From Azophilus sp965221465 (GTDB lineage Bacteria > Pseudomonadota > Gammaproteobacteria > Pseudomonadales > Azotimanducaceae), in NCBI GenBank assembly GCA_965221465.1, contig OZ244892.1, positions 1,054,001 through 1,118,000 on the forward strand: 64,000 nt of DNA, given 5' to 3'. Under the pieces are notes generated by a model, which saw only the letters and a list, made by a program, of their open reading frames with translations, was not told the origin of the DNA and ran no database searches. Below, piece by piece: positions 33,606-41,675 of this stretch. A program made the position numbers and the translations under genes. The first letter of the stretch is position 1. Every line of letters starts with the position of its first letter.

Positions 33606-33669
33606 GTTCCCTTCCAGTCTTTCGGTGCGCCGGCCATTGGCTCGTGGCCGATGCCCGACGGAAACGCTG

Positions 33670-33726
33670 CATTCGTCCCGACGCCGAAAACCGGTTCTCT
33701 CTCAGCGAGCCTCGATTCCTTGCACG
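33670..33726. repeat. R1 repeat, collapsed copy D
   Basis: CCCGACGCCGAAAACCGG followed by TTCTCTCTCAGCG fuses the outer right flank and outer left flank of R1 at the shared ACCGGT core, with the whole interior missing. It lies in the 136-base gap upstream of the DapA-family gene. Confidence 0.45.
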
Positions 33727-33741
33727 TCGTCGTTTCGTCTC

Positions 33742-34833
33742 TCACGCTGTCGAGTCGTCGTTCAGCCGCCTGCCGTCCGCGGCCGCGAACAGGTGCAGCT
33801 TTTCGGACTTGAACGACAGTGTCACGGAGGCACCGGCCTCGAATGGCACGTCCCCTTCCATGCGGGCGACAAGCTCGTAGCCCCGATAGTCGAACACCAG
33901 GATGGTCTCGTGTCCAGTGGGTTCGACCAGGTTGACGCGCGCGGCCTCGCCCTCCGGGTCGATGGCGATGTGTTCGGGGCGGATGCCGAGCCTGACTTGC
34001 CGTTCCGGTTCGGGGAACTCGTCGGTGAGGGGGAGCGTGCCGACCGGCAGCGAAAACTCACCGCACTGGAACACCCGGCTCGAGCCGCGGCCCTCCAGGC
34101 GGCCGTCGAGGAAATTCATGGAGGGCGTGCCGATGAATCCGGCCACGAAATCGTTGCCGGGCCGCGCGTAGATGTCCCGCGGCGGTGCGAACTGTTGCAG
34201 CCTGCCGTCCCGCAGTACGGCGATGCGTTGCGACATGGTCATCGCCTCGAGCTGATCGTGGGTGACATAGACCATGGTGCGCCCGATGCGCCGGTGCAGG
34301 CGAATCAGTTCCGCGCGCATGTGGGTGCGCAGCTTGGCATCGAGGTTGGAAAGGGGCTCGTCGAGCAGGAAGGCGGTCGGGTCCCGCACCAGCGCGCGAC
34401 CGAGGGCAACCCGCTGCTGCTGGCCGCCGGAGAGTTCCCGGGGCTTGCGGTCGAGGAGCGCTTCGAGTTCGAGAACCCGGGCCGCCTCCAGCACCCGCCG
34501 GGCCCGCTCGTCCCTGGCGACGCGGCGCTTGCGCAACGGATATTCGATGTTTGCGGCTACCGTCATGTGCGGGTAGAGGGCATAGGTCTGAAACACCATG
34601 GCGACATTTCGCTCGGCCGGCGAGCGTTCGTTGACCACCGTCTCGCCAATGCTGATCGTGCCCTCGCTCGGTCGTTCGAGGCCGGCCAGCATGCGCAGCA
34701 CGGTGGTCTTGCCGCAGCCGCTCGGCCCGAGAATGCTGACGAACTCGCCCGATTCGATCTCGAGGCTCAGCCGGTCGACGGCGGTGACGCCACCGAACCG
34801 CTTGCAGACGTTGTCGAAGCGAATGCCGGACAT
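33742..34833 (-). CDS. ABC transporter ATPase, sugar/CUT1 type (UgpC/MalK-like)
   Basis: A 363-residue protein. Walker A GPSGCGKTT, Q-loop VFQTYALYPHM, signature LSGGQQQR, Walker B FLLDEPLSNLD, switch His YVTHDQ, then C-terminal OB/TOBE domains (RLGIRPEHIAI). It powers import with the two permeases directly upstream (6- and 4-base gaps). Members of this subgroup often serve oligosaccharides, glycerol phosphate or polyols, though the neighbouring genes suggest a nitrogenous substrate. Confidence 0.9.
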   Translation of the reverse strand: MSGIRFDNVCKRFGGVTAVDRLSLEIESGEFVSILGPSGCGKTTVLRMLAGLERPSEGTISIGETVVNERSPAERNVAMVFQTYALYPHMTVAANIEYPLRKRRVARDERARRVLEAARVLELEALLDRKPRELSGGQQQRVALGRALVRDPTAFLLDEPLSNLDAKLRTHMRAELIRLHRRIGRTMVYVTHDQLEAMTMSQRIAVLRDGRLQQFAPPRDIYARPGNDFVAGFIGTPSMNFLDGRLEGRGSSRVFQCGEFSLPVGTLPLTDEFPEPERQVRLGIRPEHIAIDPEGEAARVNLVEPTGHETILVFDYRGYELVARMEGDVPFEAGASVTLSFKSEKLHLFAAADGRRLNDDSTA

Positions 34834-34839
34834 GACCGC

Positions 34840-35679
34840 TCAGCCCTTGATCGCGCCGGCGCTGAACCCGCGGGTCAGATAGCGCTGCAGAAAGGCGAAT
34901 ACCACCACCAGCGGCAGGCTCATCATGACCGATGCGGCCATGAGCAGCGACCACTCGATATTGAACGATGTGACCAGCATGTTGATGACCCCGGTGGTCA
35001 GCGGCCGCGCCGCGTCGCTGTTCACCAGCACCAGAGCATAGAGGTATTCGTTCCAGGCGAGAATGGCGGTGAACATGGCGGTGGAGACGATGCCGGGCAA
35101 GGCCTGGGGCAGAATGACATCGACGAACGCCTGCATGCGCGTGGCGCCGTCCACCAGCGCTGCGCTTTCCAGGTCGTCGGGAATCGCCTGCATGAACGAG
35201 CGCAGAAGCCAGAGCGCATAGGGCAGGGCAAAGGTGGTGTAGGCGACGATCAGGCTGGTCAGCGTATTGGCAAGCCCCAGGCCCGCCATCAGCAGGTACA
35301 GGGGGATGATCAGCACCACCGAGGGCAGCAGGTAGGTGAAGAGCACCAGTCGCGCCAGACGCTCGCGGCCGGGGTAGGAGAATCGCACCAGGCTGTGGGC
35401 ACCGAGTGTGGCGATGGCGATCACCACCAGGGTGGTGCCGACGGCGAGCCAGGCGGAGTTTTTCAGGTAGGTAAGAAAGGGCGTCTCGGTCAGCAGCCGC
35501 CGGTAGTGTTCGAAGGTGATCTCGCCGGGCAGCAGTTGCGGCGGAATGACGAAGAGTTCCGAGGATGGCTTCAGCGATGTGAGCAGCATCCAGACCAGCG
35601 GGAAGGCGATGACGAGCACCACCGTCCACGCCATGACGTTGAACAGCAGGCTGCGGGCGTTCGACGACGGGGCAAACAC
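34840..35679 (-). CDS. ABC permease, CUT1 MalG-like
   Basis: A 279-residue inner-membrane protein with about six helices (VMAWTVVLVIAFPLVWMLL at the N-terminus, FTYLLPSVVLIIPLYLLM) and the cytoplasmic EAA loop (ESAALVDGATRMQAF, ending LPQALPG) that contacts the ATPase. Partner of the permease at 35684. Confidence 0.9.
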   Translation of the reverse strand: MFAPSSNARSLLFNVMAWTVVLVIAFPLVWMLLTSLKPSSELFVIPPQLLPGEITFEHYRRLLTETPFLTYLKNSAWLAVGTTLVVIAIATLGAHSLVRFSYPGRERLARLVLFTYLLPSVVLIIPLYLLMAGLGLANTLTSLIVAYTTFALPYALWLLRSFMQAIPDDLESAALVDGATRMQAFVDVILPQALPGIVSTAMFTAILAWNEYLYALVLVNSDAARPLTTGVINMLVTSFNIEWSLLMAASVMMSLPLVVVFAFLQRYLTRGFSAGAIKG

Positions 35680-35683
35680 GGCG

Positions 35684-36574
35684 TCAGTCCCGCGCCCGGC
35701 TCAGGTAGAGGCTCATGAACAGCAGCATGATCAGCATCATCAGCACGGCGACCGCCGAGGCGCCGCCCATCTGGTTGAGGGCAAACGCCTCCTTGTAGAC
35801 CATCAGCGGCAGGGTCTGGGTGCCGATGATGGGGCCGCCGCCGGTCAGCAGGTAGATGAGGTCGAACTCCTTGAAATCCCAGATGGTGCGCAGCAGCACC
35901 ACGACGATCAGCACATCCCGCAATTGCGGCAGCGTCACGTCGGTGAAGCGGGCCCAGGCGCCGGCGCCGTCGATGGAGGCGGCCTCGTAGAGCGAGTCCG
36001 GGATAGCCTGCAGGCGAGCCAGCACCGCGATCACCACGAACGGAAAGTACTTCCAGGCGCCGACGAAAATCAGGCTGATCATGGCGTTCGGCATCGAGCC
36101 GAGCCAGTCCACCGGCATGTCGACGACACCCGCCCACATGAGCAGGTGATTCAGCACGCCGTACAGGTCGTTGAAAAGCCAGCGCCAGACCAGCACGGCG
36201 ACCACGGTGGAGAGGAAATAGGGGAACAGCACCAGGCTTCGCGCCAGCGCCCGGAACACCAGGTTCCTGTGCAGCATCAGCGCCACCAGAATGCCGAAAA
36301 CGAGCTGCAGCGTCAGCGTGCCGGCGGTCCAGATGAGATTGTTGGCAAGCGATGTCCAGAACTCGCCGGATGCCAGCAGCCGCCGGTAATTGTCGAATCC
36401 GATCCATTCGCCCTCCATGGTCGGCGTGTAGATGGAAAAGAGGCTGAGATAAACGGCGGAGACCAGGGGATAGACGATGACGGCGCAGAAGACGAGAACG
36501 GTCGGGGCAATCAGCAGGACGCCGAGCAGCCCGTAGCGGGCATCGAGGGAGCGCTTGAAGCGAAGTGGCGCCAC
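35684..36574 (-). CDS. ABC permease, CUT1 MalF-like
   Basis: A 296-residue protein with about six helices (GLLGVLLIAPTVLVFCAVIV at the N-terminus) and an EAA loop EAASIDGAGAWARF ending TLPQLRDV. It forms the translocation channel with the downstream permease and is separated from the binding protein gene by 6 bases, all in one operon. Confidence 0.9.
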   Translation of the reverse strand: MAPLRFKRSLDARYGLLGVLLIAPTVLVFCAVIVYPLVSAVYLSLFSIYTPTMEGEWIGFDNYRRLLASGEFWTSLANNLIWTAGTLTLQLVFGILVALMLHRNLVFRALARSLVLFPYFLSTVVAVLVWRWLFNDLYGVLNHLLMWAGVVDMPVDWLGSMPNAMISLIFVGAWKYFPFVVIAVLARLQAIPDSLYEAASIDGAGAWARFTDVTLPQLRDVLIVVVLLRTIWDFKEFDLIYLLTGGGPIIGTQTLPLMVYKEAFALNQMGGASAVAVLMMLIMLLFMSLYLSRARD

Positions 36575-36580
36575 GGCCCG

Positions 36581-37954
36581 TCAGGATTTCATGATGGTTT
36601 CGATGCGCTGGGCGGTATCGGCGAGCACGGCGCGGGGTTGCTCGTCGTTGAGCACGACACGCTGCACCATCTCGGCAAGGATGCCGCTGTTCACCAGCGC
36701 CCCGGCCTTGACGTTGATTCGATGTTCCGGTGATTCCCAGCCCAGGTTGTGCCCGGCGGCGGCCGAGGTCGACATCAGGCCGATTTCCTTCCGGTAACGC
36801 TGCACCAGGTCGTGGTCGAGATAGCGCGCGTCTTCCGCGGCGGTCTTCAGCACCGGTAGGATGTGGCCCGGGGTGGCGTGCAACTGGCGGATGTATCCGT
36901 CGCCCTCGTACAACCAGGCGGCGAACTGCCGGGTGATCTCGAGGTCCGGGGCATCCGCGGGAATGAAGACGCTCGGATAGTCGTTGAACGTCCAGGGGGA
37001 AACCTCGGCGGAGACGGTCGGAAACGGGACGCAGGTGATGTGGTCCTCGAGGCGGGGATTGCGGCGGCTGACGTTCACCAGCACCCGGCCCGCGTAGAGG
37101 CCGGTGGCGGTGGCGCCGCTGACGAAGGCGCCGAGGCTCTCGCCCCAACTGTAACCGGTCGCTCCGGGCGGGCAGAGTTCCCGCATGGAGCGGTAGAACT
37201 CCAGGGCATCGGCCGCCTCGTCGCTGTCGATGGCGACCTCCAGGTCCGGCGAGAGAATCTGCCCGCCCGCGCCGTGGATGAAGCAGACGATCACCAGGCT
37301 GGTGGCGCTGTTTTTCGCGTAGGGCAGTTGGGCGCCATAGATGCCCCGCCCCTGCATCTGTCGGCAGGCTGCGCGCAATTCGTCCCAGGTTTCGGGGGCT
37401 TTCTCGATGTCGGCGCGCTGCATCAGGTCGGTGCGCAGCCACAGCATGTTGGCGGCCGTGTTGCCGATGCCGGCGGCGGCATGGACGCCGGGTTCGATCT
37501 CGTAGACCCGGTTTGTGCCTGCGAAGAACCGGTCGCGCCCGACGGCGTCGATGACCGGGTCGAACGGAGCCAGCAGGCCGGCGTTCCAGTAGTCCGCAAC
37601 GGCGAAGGAGGGCAGGTGCGTCACCAGGTTCGGCACGTTGCCCCCGGCGAAGGCGGCGGCAAGCTGTGCGGGGTACCCTTCGTCCGAGGTCTGTTCGAAC
37701 AGCACCCGGACGCCCGGGTGCCGCGCCTCGAAGGAAGCCATCTGGAAGCGGTAGGCAGCAAGCTGTTCGGGGGACGACTGGGTGGACCACCAGCGAATGG
37801 TCGTATCTGCCCGCGCCCGGGGGGAATTCATGGCCAGGGCCCCGGCAGAGACAGCCAGCGCACCGCGCAAGGCGGTACGGCGGGTGAGCCCGGAAGTCTC
37901 ACCGACTTTCGTCGCGAGCGCGTCGGCGGCCGCAGCAGGACGTTTGTGAGACAT
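36581..37954 (-). CDS. Tat-exported ABC solute-binding protein (family 1 type)
   Basis: A 457-residue protein with a twin-arginine signal (LTRRTALRGALAVSAGALAM, cleavage after RARA). The mature part has the family 1 fold: TTIRWWSTQSSPEQL, FEARHPGVRVLFEQTSDEGY, NVPNLVTHLPSFAVADYWNA and APETWDELRAACRQM. The start at MSHKRP (37954) has GGGAGGG about 9 bases upstream; earlier ATG codons lack one. An R2 repeat is translated just before the RR motif (DALATKVGETSG). Captures the substrate for the two permeases. Confidence 0.85.
   Translation of the reverse strand: MSHKRPAAAADALATKVGETSGLTRRTALRGALAVSAGALAMNSPRARADTTIRWWSTQSSPEQLAAYRFQMASFEARHPGVRVLFEQTSDEGYPAQLAAAFAGGNVPNLVTHLPSFAVADYWNAGLLAPFDPVIDAVGRDRFFAGTNRVYEIEPGVHAAAGIGNTAANMLWLRTDLMQRADIEKAPETWDELRAACRQMQGRGIYGAQLPYAKNSATSLVIVCFIHGAGGQILSPDLEVAIDSDEAADALEFYRSMRELCPPGATGYSWGESLGAFVSGATATGLYAGRVLVNVSRRNPRLEDHITCVPFPTVSAEVSPWTFNDYPSVFIPADAPDLEITRQFAAWLYEGDGYIRQLHATPGHILPVLKTAAEDARYLDHDLVQRYRKEIGLMSTSAAAGHNLGWESPEHRINVKAGALVNSGILAEMVQRVVLNDEQPRAVLADTAQRIETIMKS
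37886..37926 (-). repeat. R2 repeat, copy inside the binding-protein signal region
   Basis: On the minus strand GACGCGCTCGCGACGAAAGT and the following CGGTGAGACTTCCGGGCTC match R2 copies at 48615 and 45877. Here the sequence is read as DALATKVGETSGL, immediately ahead of the twin-arginine motif, with no disruption of the frame. Confidence 0.55.
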
Positions 37955-38224
37955 GCGGGCCAGCCCTCCCTTGATCGAATCTACGCTCATGCGCCGAGTG
38001 CCTGTTGCACGAGTTTCTTGTCGGACCCGTTCGTGAATGAACTGCGGGTGTTGCCTATCGCAGTTGCAACACCGGGTGTGGTTCCTTCCCTTGCTCAATG
38101 CGCTTCAAGCGCGCTCTTGCCCCGCGCCGACCTGGCGTTTTCACGACGCTTGCCAACCATGCTGGATGCGTTCGCGAATGGGCGCGGCTCGGAATCCTCA
38201 CCCAAATGCCGGAACGGCGCAAGT

Positions 38225-39394
38225 TCAGGCGACCTGGAAGCGGGCGATGGAAAACCGGTCCAACGGGTAGTCCGGCGAGCGGCCCAGCATGCAGTCGACG
38301 ACCATGCGGGCACAGTAGGGACCAATGGTAAAACCGGCATCGCCGGGCACCGCAAAGTAAAGCCCCGGCAGAGATTCGACGGGGCCGAGCACCGAGACCA
38401 GGTCGACCAGGGTGTTGACGCCCCCCCAGGCGCGCTGCACCTGCAGCCGGCCGATGGCGGGCACGAGGCGCCGCGCCAGGCGCAGGTTGCCGGCGAGGCT
38501 TGCCGAAAGCACCGCAGGCGGCAGGTCGTCTGTCGACGTCGCCGCGGGCCAGCCGCCACCGATCAATACCTGCCCGGTGGCGAGTTGTTTCATCGTGATG
38601 GCTTCTGCGGCGTGCTGGACCAGGTGGCGCATCATCGGTTCGGCCGGTTCGGTGATGCACATCTGCAATGGTTCGGCGCGGCAGGGCAGGCGCAGGCCGA
38701 GGCCGGCCGCCAACCGCCCGGAACCGGCGCCGGCGGCGATGACCACACGGGTCGCTTCGATGGTTGCATCGCCGGTGTCCGCGAGGTAACCGGTTCCTTC
38801 GGGCTGCAGCCGTTCCACCGCGCCGTGGCGAAGGGTCGCGCCGGCGCTTGTGGCCTGCCTGCGCACGGCATCGGTCGCCAGCAGAGGATTGATCTTGCCT
38901 TCCTTTGCGCAGAACAGGGCGCCGTGCATGCCGGAATTGAGATACGGGGCGGCGTTCAGCAACTCCGCCCGACCCATCAGGCGCGTGTGGATGCCGTATT
39001 CGCCTTCGAGCCGGCTCTTGCGTTCCAGGGCGGCCATGTGTTCTGCGCTTTCGGCGATCATGAGACCGCCGTTCGTGCTGAACTCGATGTCTTCACCGAG
39101 CCGGTTGACAATCTCTGCCCAATAGTCGATGGCGCGGGGATAGATGGGCAATGTGTGGCAGTAGTTCTCGATGCGTTCCGGAAACAGGCGCTCCATGCGG
39201 CTCTGCATCTGCCCGTGCAGGCTGCCGGCGTTGGCGTCCGAGCCGCAGTGCCGGCCCGCATCGACGCACAGCACGCTCATGCCGCCTTCGGCCAGAAACC
39301 AGCTTGCGCTGAGGCCGACGATGCCGCCTCCGACCACGAGCGCGTCGTAGGCGGGATTCCTGGCCGGTCGGCCTGCGTTCGCGCTTCTGTTCAT
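38225..39394 (-). CDS. FAD-dependent amino-acid/amine oxidoreductase (DAO family)
   Basis: A 389-residue protein with the FAD-binding motif ALVVGGGIVGLSASWFLAEG, a second FAD segment TRVVIAAGAGSGRLAAGLGL, and the C-terminal GLYFAVPGDAGFTIGP that closes the DAO fold. Relatives are D-amino-acid dehydrogenases, sarcosine oxidase beta and D-hydroxyproline dehydrogenases. The start at MNRSANAG (39394) is the first before the FAD motif. A 270-base gap separates it from the transporter genes on the same strand, so it may have its own promoter or head the operon. Confidence 0.85.
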   Translation of the reverse strand: MNRSANAGRPARNPAYDALVVGGGIVGLSASWFLAEGGMSVLCVDAGRHCGSDANAGSLHGQMQSRMERLFPERIENYCHTLPIYPRAIDYWAEIVNRLGEDIEFSTNGGLMIAESAEHMAALERKSRLEGEYGIHTRLMGRAELLNAAPYLNSGMHGALFCAKEGKINPLLATDAVRRQATSAGATLRHGAVERLQPEGTGYLADTGDATIEATRVVIAAGAGSGRLAAGLGLRLPCRAEPLQMCITEPAEPMMRHLVQHAAEAITMKQLATGQVLIGGGWPAATSTDDLPPAVLSASLAGNLRLARRLVPAIGRLQVQRAWGGVNTLVDLVSVLGPVESLPGLYFAVPGDAGFTIGPYCARMVVDCMLGRSPDYPLDRFSIARFQVA

Positions 39395-39661
39395 CGAATT
39401 CGATTGTAGCGGCTTCCGCACCGGGAAAAGATCGAATGACGGGTCGTACGGCTGATTTCGGAGTCACCGGTCCGAATTGCCGCGATGCCGGATGCGAGGG
39501 CGGGGTACCGACGATCACGGTGAGAAGAGCCATGTCCATGCGCTCGCTCTTGTTTTGTCCGGGGATAAGAAGTACCGTCACAGGTTCCCGTGCGCCACTG
39601 GTCATCTGGCCAAATGCCGGGCAGGTGGCGCCGACTCATCGGCTGACCTGGGGGAGGGCAC

Positions 39662-41440
39662 ATGCGCTCGAGCAATCTTCTGGCGACGGTTTTCGTCGCA
39701 ACGTTACTTGCCGTCGGGGCGATTCCCGGCATCGGAAACGAACGCCTCGACCCGGAATTCGAAGCGCTGGTCGATCGCTACCTCGAGGAAGTGCGCGGCG
39801 TTGGCGTCGAGCAGCAGCCCGACCCCATGAGCGCAGAAAGTTTCGCCCAACGGGTGCAGGTATCCCGCGACCTGCTCGAAGCGCTGGAAGCCCTCGATCG
39901 CAGCAAGCTCGCCTTCGTGCAGGACATCGACCGGCGCTTTCTGAAGAGTCTGCTCGAGTCGAGAATCATCGAAGGCGAGCGCGTGCAGCGCTGGCGCCAG
40001 GACCCCAAGGTGTACCTCAACAATCGCGAAGTCGCCTACAAGATCATGGCCGACCCGAGGCCCGTGGACACGCGGGCCGCCGAACTCGTCGACGATCTGG
40101 AATTGCTGCAGGTACGCCTCGACAATGCCGAGAGCAATCTCGATCAGCACATTCCGCGCTGGGTGGAACTCGCCAACGAGTTCATCGACGGTTTTCTGAT
40201 GGTGTTGCGCAACGAGTTGTCCCAGTTCACCGAACGCGTATCGGACGAGGCCCTGCGTGAACGGCTGCGGGCGGCGGCCGCCGACGGCGAGGCTGCGCTT
40301 GCGGAGTATCGCCGTTTCGTCAACGAGAAGTTGCCACGGCGCAACCCGGGCGACTACGCCATCGGCGCCGATGTCTTCAACGCGTTGATGGAGAAGAAGT
40401 ACCTGTTTCCCGAAAGCGACATACACCTGCGCCGAATCTCACGGGGCGCCGAGGGGTTCACCCGGGTTCCGGACTACCACGAGTGGGGTTGGAAGCAATT
40501 CAACATCGTTCTGCGCCATCTGGCGGTCAAGGCGCGCAAGATCGACCCGGAGCGCACCTGGCTCGAGATCATCAAGAGCGAGAAGCAGGACCACTTCTTT
40601 GCCGAACAACTCGTCTACAAGCATCTGGAGGCATCTCGCGCAACGCGCGACTGGGTGATCGACAACGACCTGGTCACCATCCCCTGGGACGACGACGACG
40701 CCATCATGGAAGCGGCCGACCCGAGCCTCTGGGCATCGCAATGGTGGGGTTGGGGCCCGGGTGTGCCGGTCGGGTCGCCGTTCCGCAAGTCGGCCTGGAC
40801 CATCATCCCGGTCAGCCCGGACTGGCCGGAGCACATCGCCGAGGGCAACCTCACCGAGAAGGATGCCTCGTTCATGTACGTGATCGCGACCCACGAGGTC
40901 TACCCGGGGCATCACCTGCAACGCCTGTACCAGAATACCCTCGACCGGCCGCTCAGAGTCTACGAGAGCAGCTATTCGAACCAGTCCTGGTGCTACTACA
41001 TCGAGTGGGAGCTGACGCCGGACCCGAAATACGGCTGGTATCCCGAGGACAAGCAGGATGTCTACGAACTGGAAATGCTGCGCGCCAAGCTGTGGCGATT
41101 CGGCCGGGTGATCATCGACTCCGGCCTGCACACCGGTCGCATGACCTACGATCAGGCGCTGGATCTCGAATCGAACACCATCGGTTTCGTGCGCCGCGGC
41201 GCGCAGATCAACATCGACGGCATTACCTCCCGGGTCGGCACCAGCATGTCGGCCCCGACCGTTGGCTACTTCGAGTGGATGCTGCTGCGCGAAGACTACT
41301 TCCAGAAGATGCGCGAACTCGACCAGAAGGGAACGCTGAAGGATTTCCACGACCGGGTCTACAACATCGGCTTCCTGCCGATCACGCTGGTCCGCGAGGA
41401 AATGTTCCACGATCTCGAACAGGAGTTTGGCAAGGGCTGA
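39662..41440 (+). CDS. Exported DUF885-family protein
   Basis: A 592-residue protein with a signal peptide (SSNLLATVFVATLLAVGAIP). The hallmark HEVYPGHHLQ (His-Glu...Pro-Gly-His-His) near residue 415 resembles zinc-peptidase motifs, and YIEWEL with a downstream LEMLRAKLWRFGR completes the usual pattern. DUF885 proteins are predicted metallopeptidases with little experimental characterisation. Transcribed away from the FAD oxidoreductase, with 267 bases between the two starts. Confidence 0.85.
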   Translation: MRSSNLLATVFVATLLAVGAIPGIGNERLDPEFEALVDRYLEEVRGVGVEQQPDPMSAESFAQRVQVSRDLLEALEALDRSKLAFVQDIDRRFLKSLLESRIIEGERVQRWRQDPKVYLNNREVAYKIMADPRPVDTRAAELVDDLELLQVRLDNAESNLDQHIPRWVELANEFIDGFLMVLRNELSQFTERVSDEALRERLRAAAADGEAALAEYRRFVNEKLPRRNPGDYAIGADVFNALMEKKYLFPESDIHLRRISRGAEGFTRVPDYHEWGWKQFNIVLRHLAVKARKIDPERTWLEIIKSEKQDHFFAEQLVYKHLEASRATRDWVIDNDLVTIPWDDDDAIMEAADPSLWASQWWGWGPGVPVGSPFRKSAWTIIPVSPDWPEHIAEGNLTEKDASFMYVIATHEVYPGHHLQRLYQNTLDRPLRVYESSYSNQSWCYYIEWELTPDPKYGWYPEDKQDVYELEMLRAKLWRFGRVIIDSGLHTGRMTYDQALDLESNTIGFVRRGAQINIDGITSRVGTSMSAPTVGYFEWMLLREDYFQKMRELDQKGTLKDFHDRVYNIGFLPITLVREEMFHDLEQEFGKG

Positions 41441-41675
41441 CGAGGCTTTGCCGCAGGCTGGCGAAACAGGTCATCCAACTTAGTTGAATTACCGTTCAAG
41501 TTATTGATTTTTAAATGATTCATTGACTTGGAAACCACTGCGTCGATCCGACTCCGCGAACCGCACACCCACTCTCTACCAGCGGCCCATGTTTCCGTCG
41601 CAAGCCAACGGCAAGCGTAAAACGCGATCGAGGAACGTGGCGGAATGACGCTCCAGCCCAAGCAGGTGTCCACAG

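Noticed and set aside
33082..39409. Long plus-strand frames opposite the ABC transporter and FAD oxidoreductase genes
   Set aside because: Composition is that of antisense shadows (His/Gln/Arg-rich, no domains), while the minus-strand genes have full motif sets and operon spacing.
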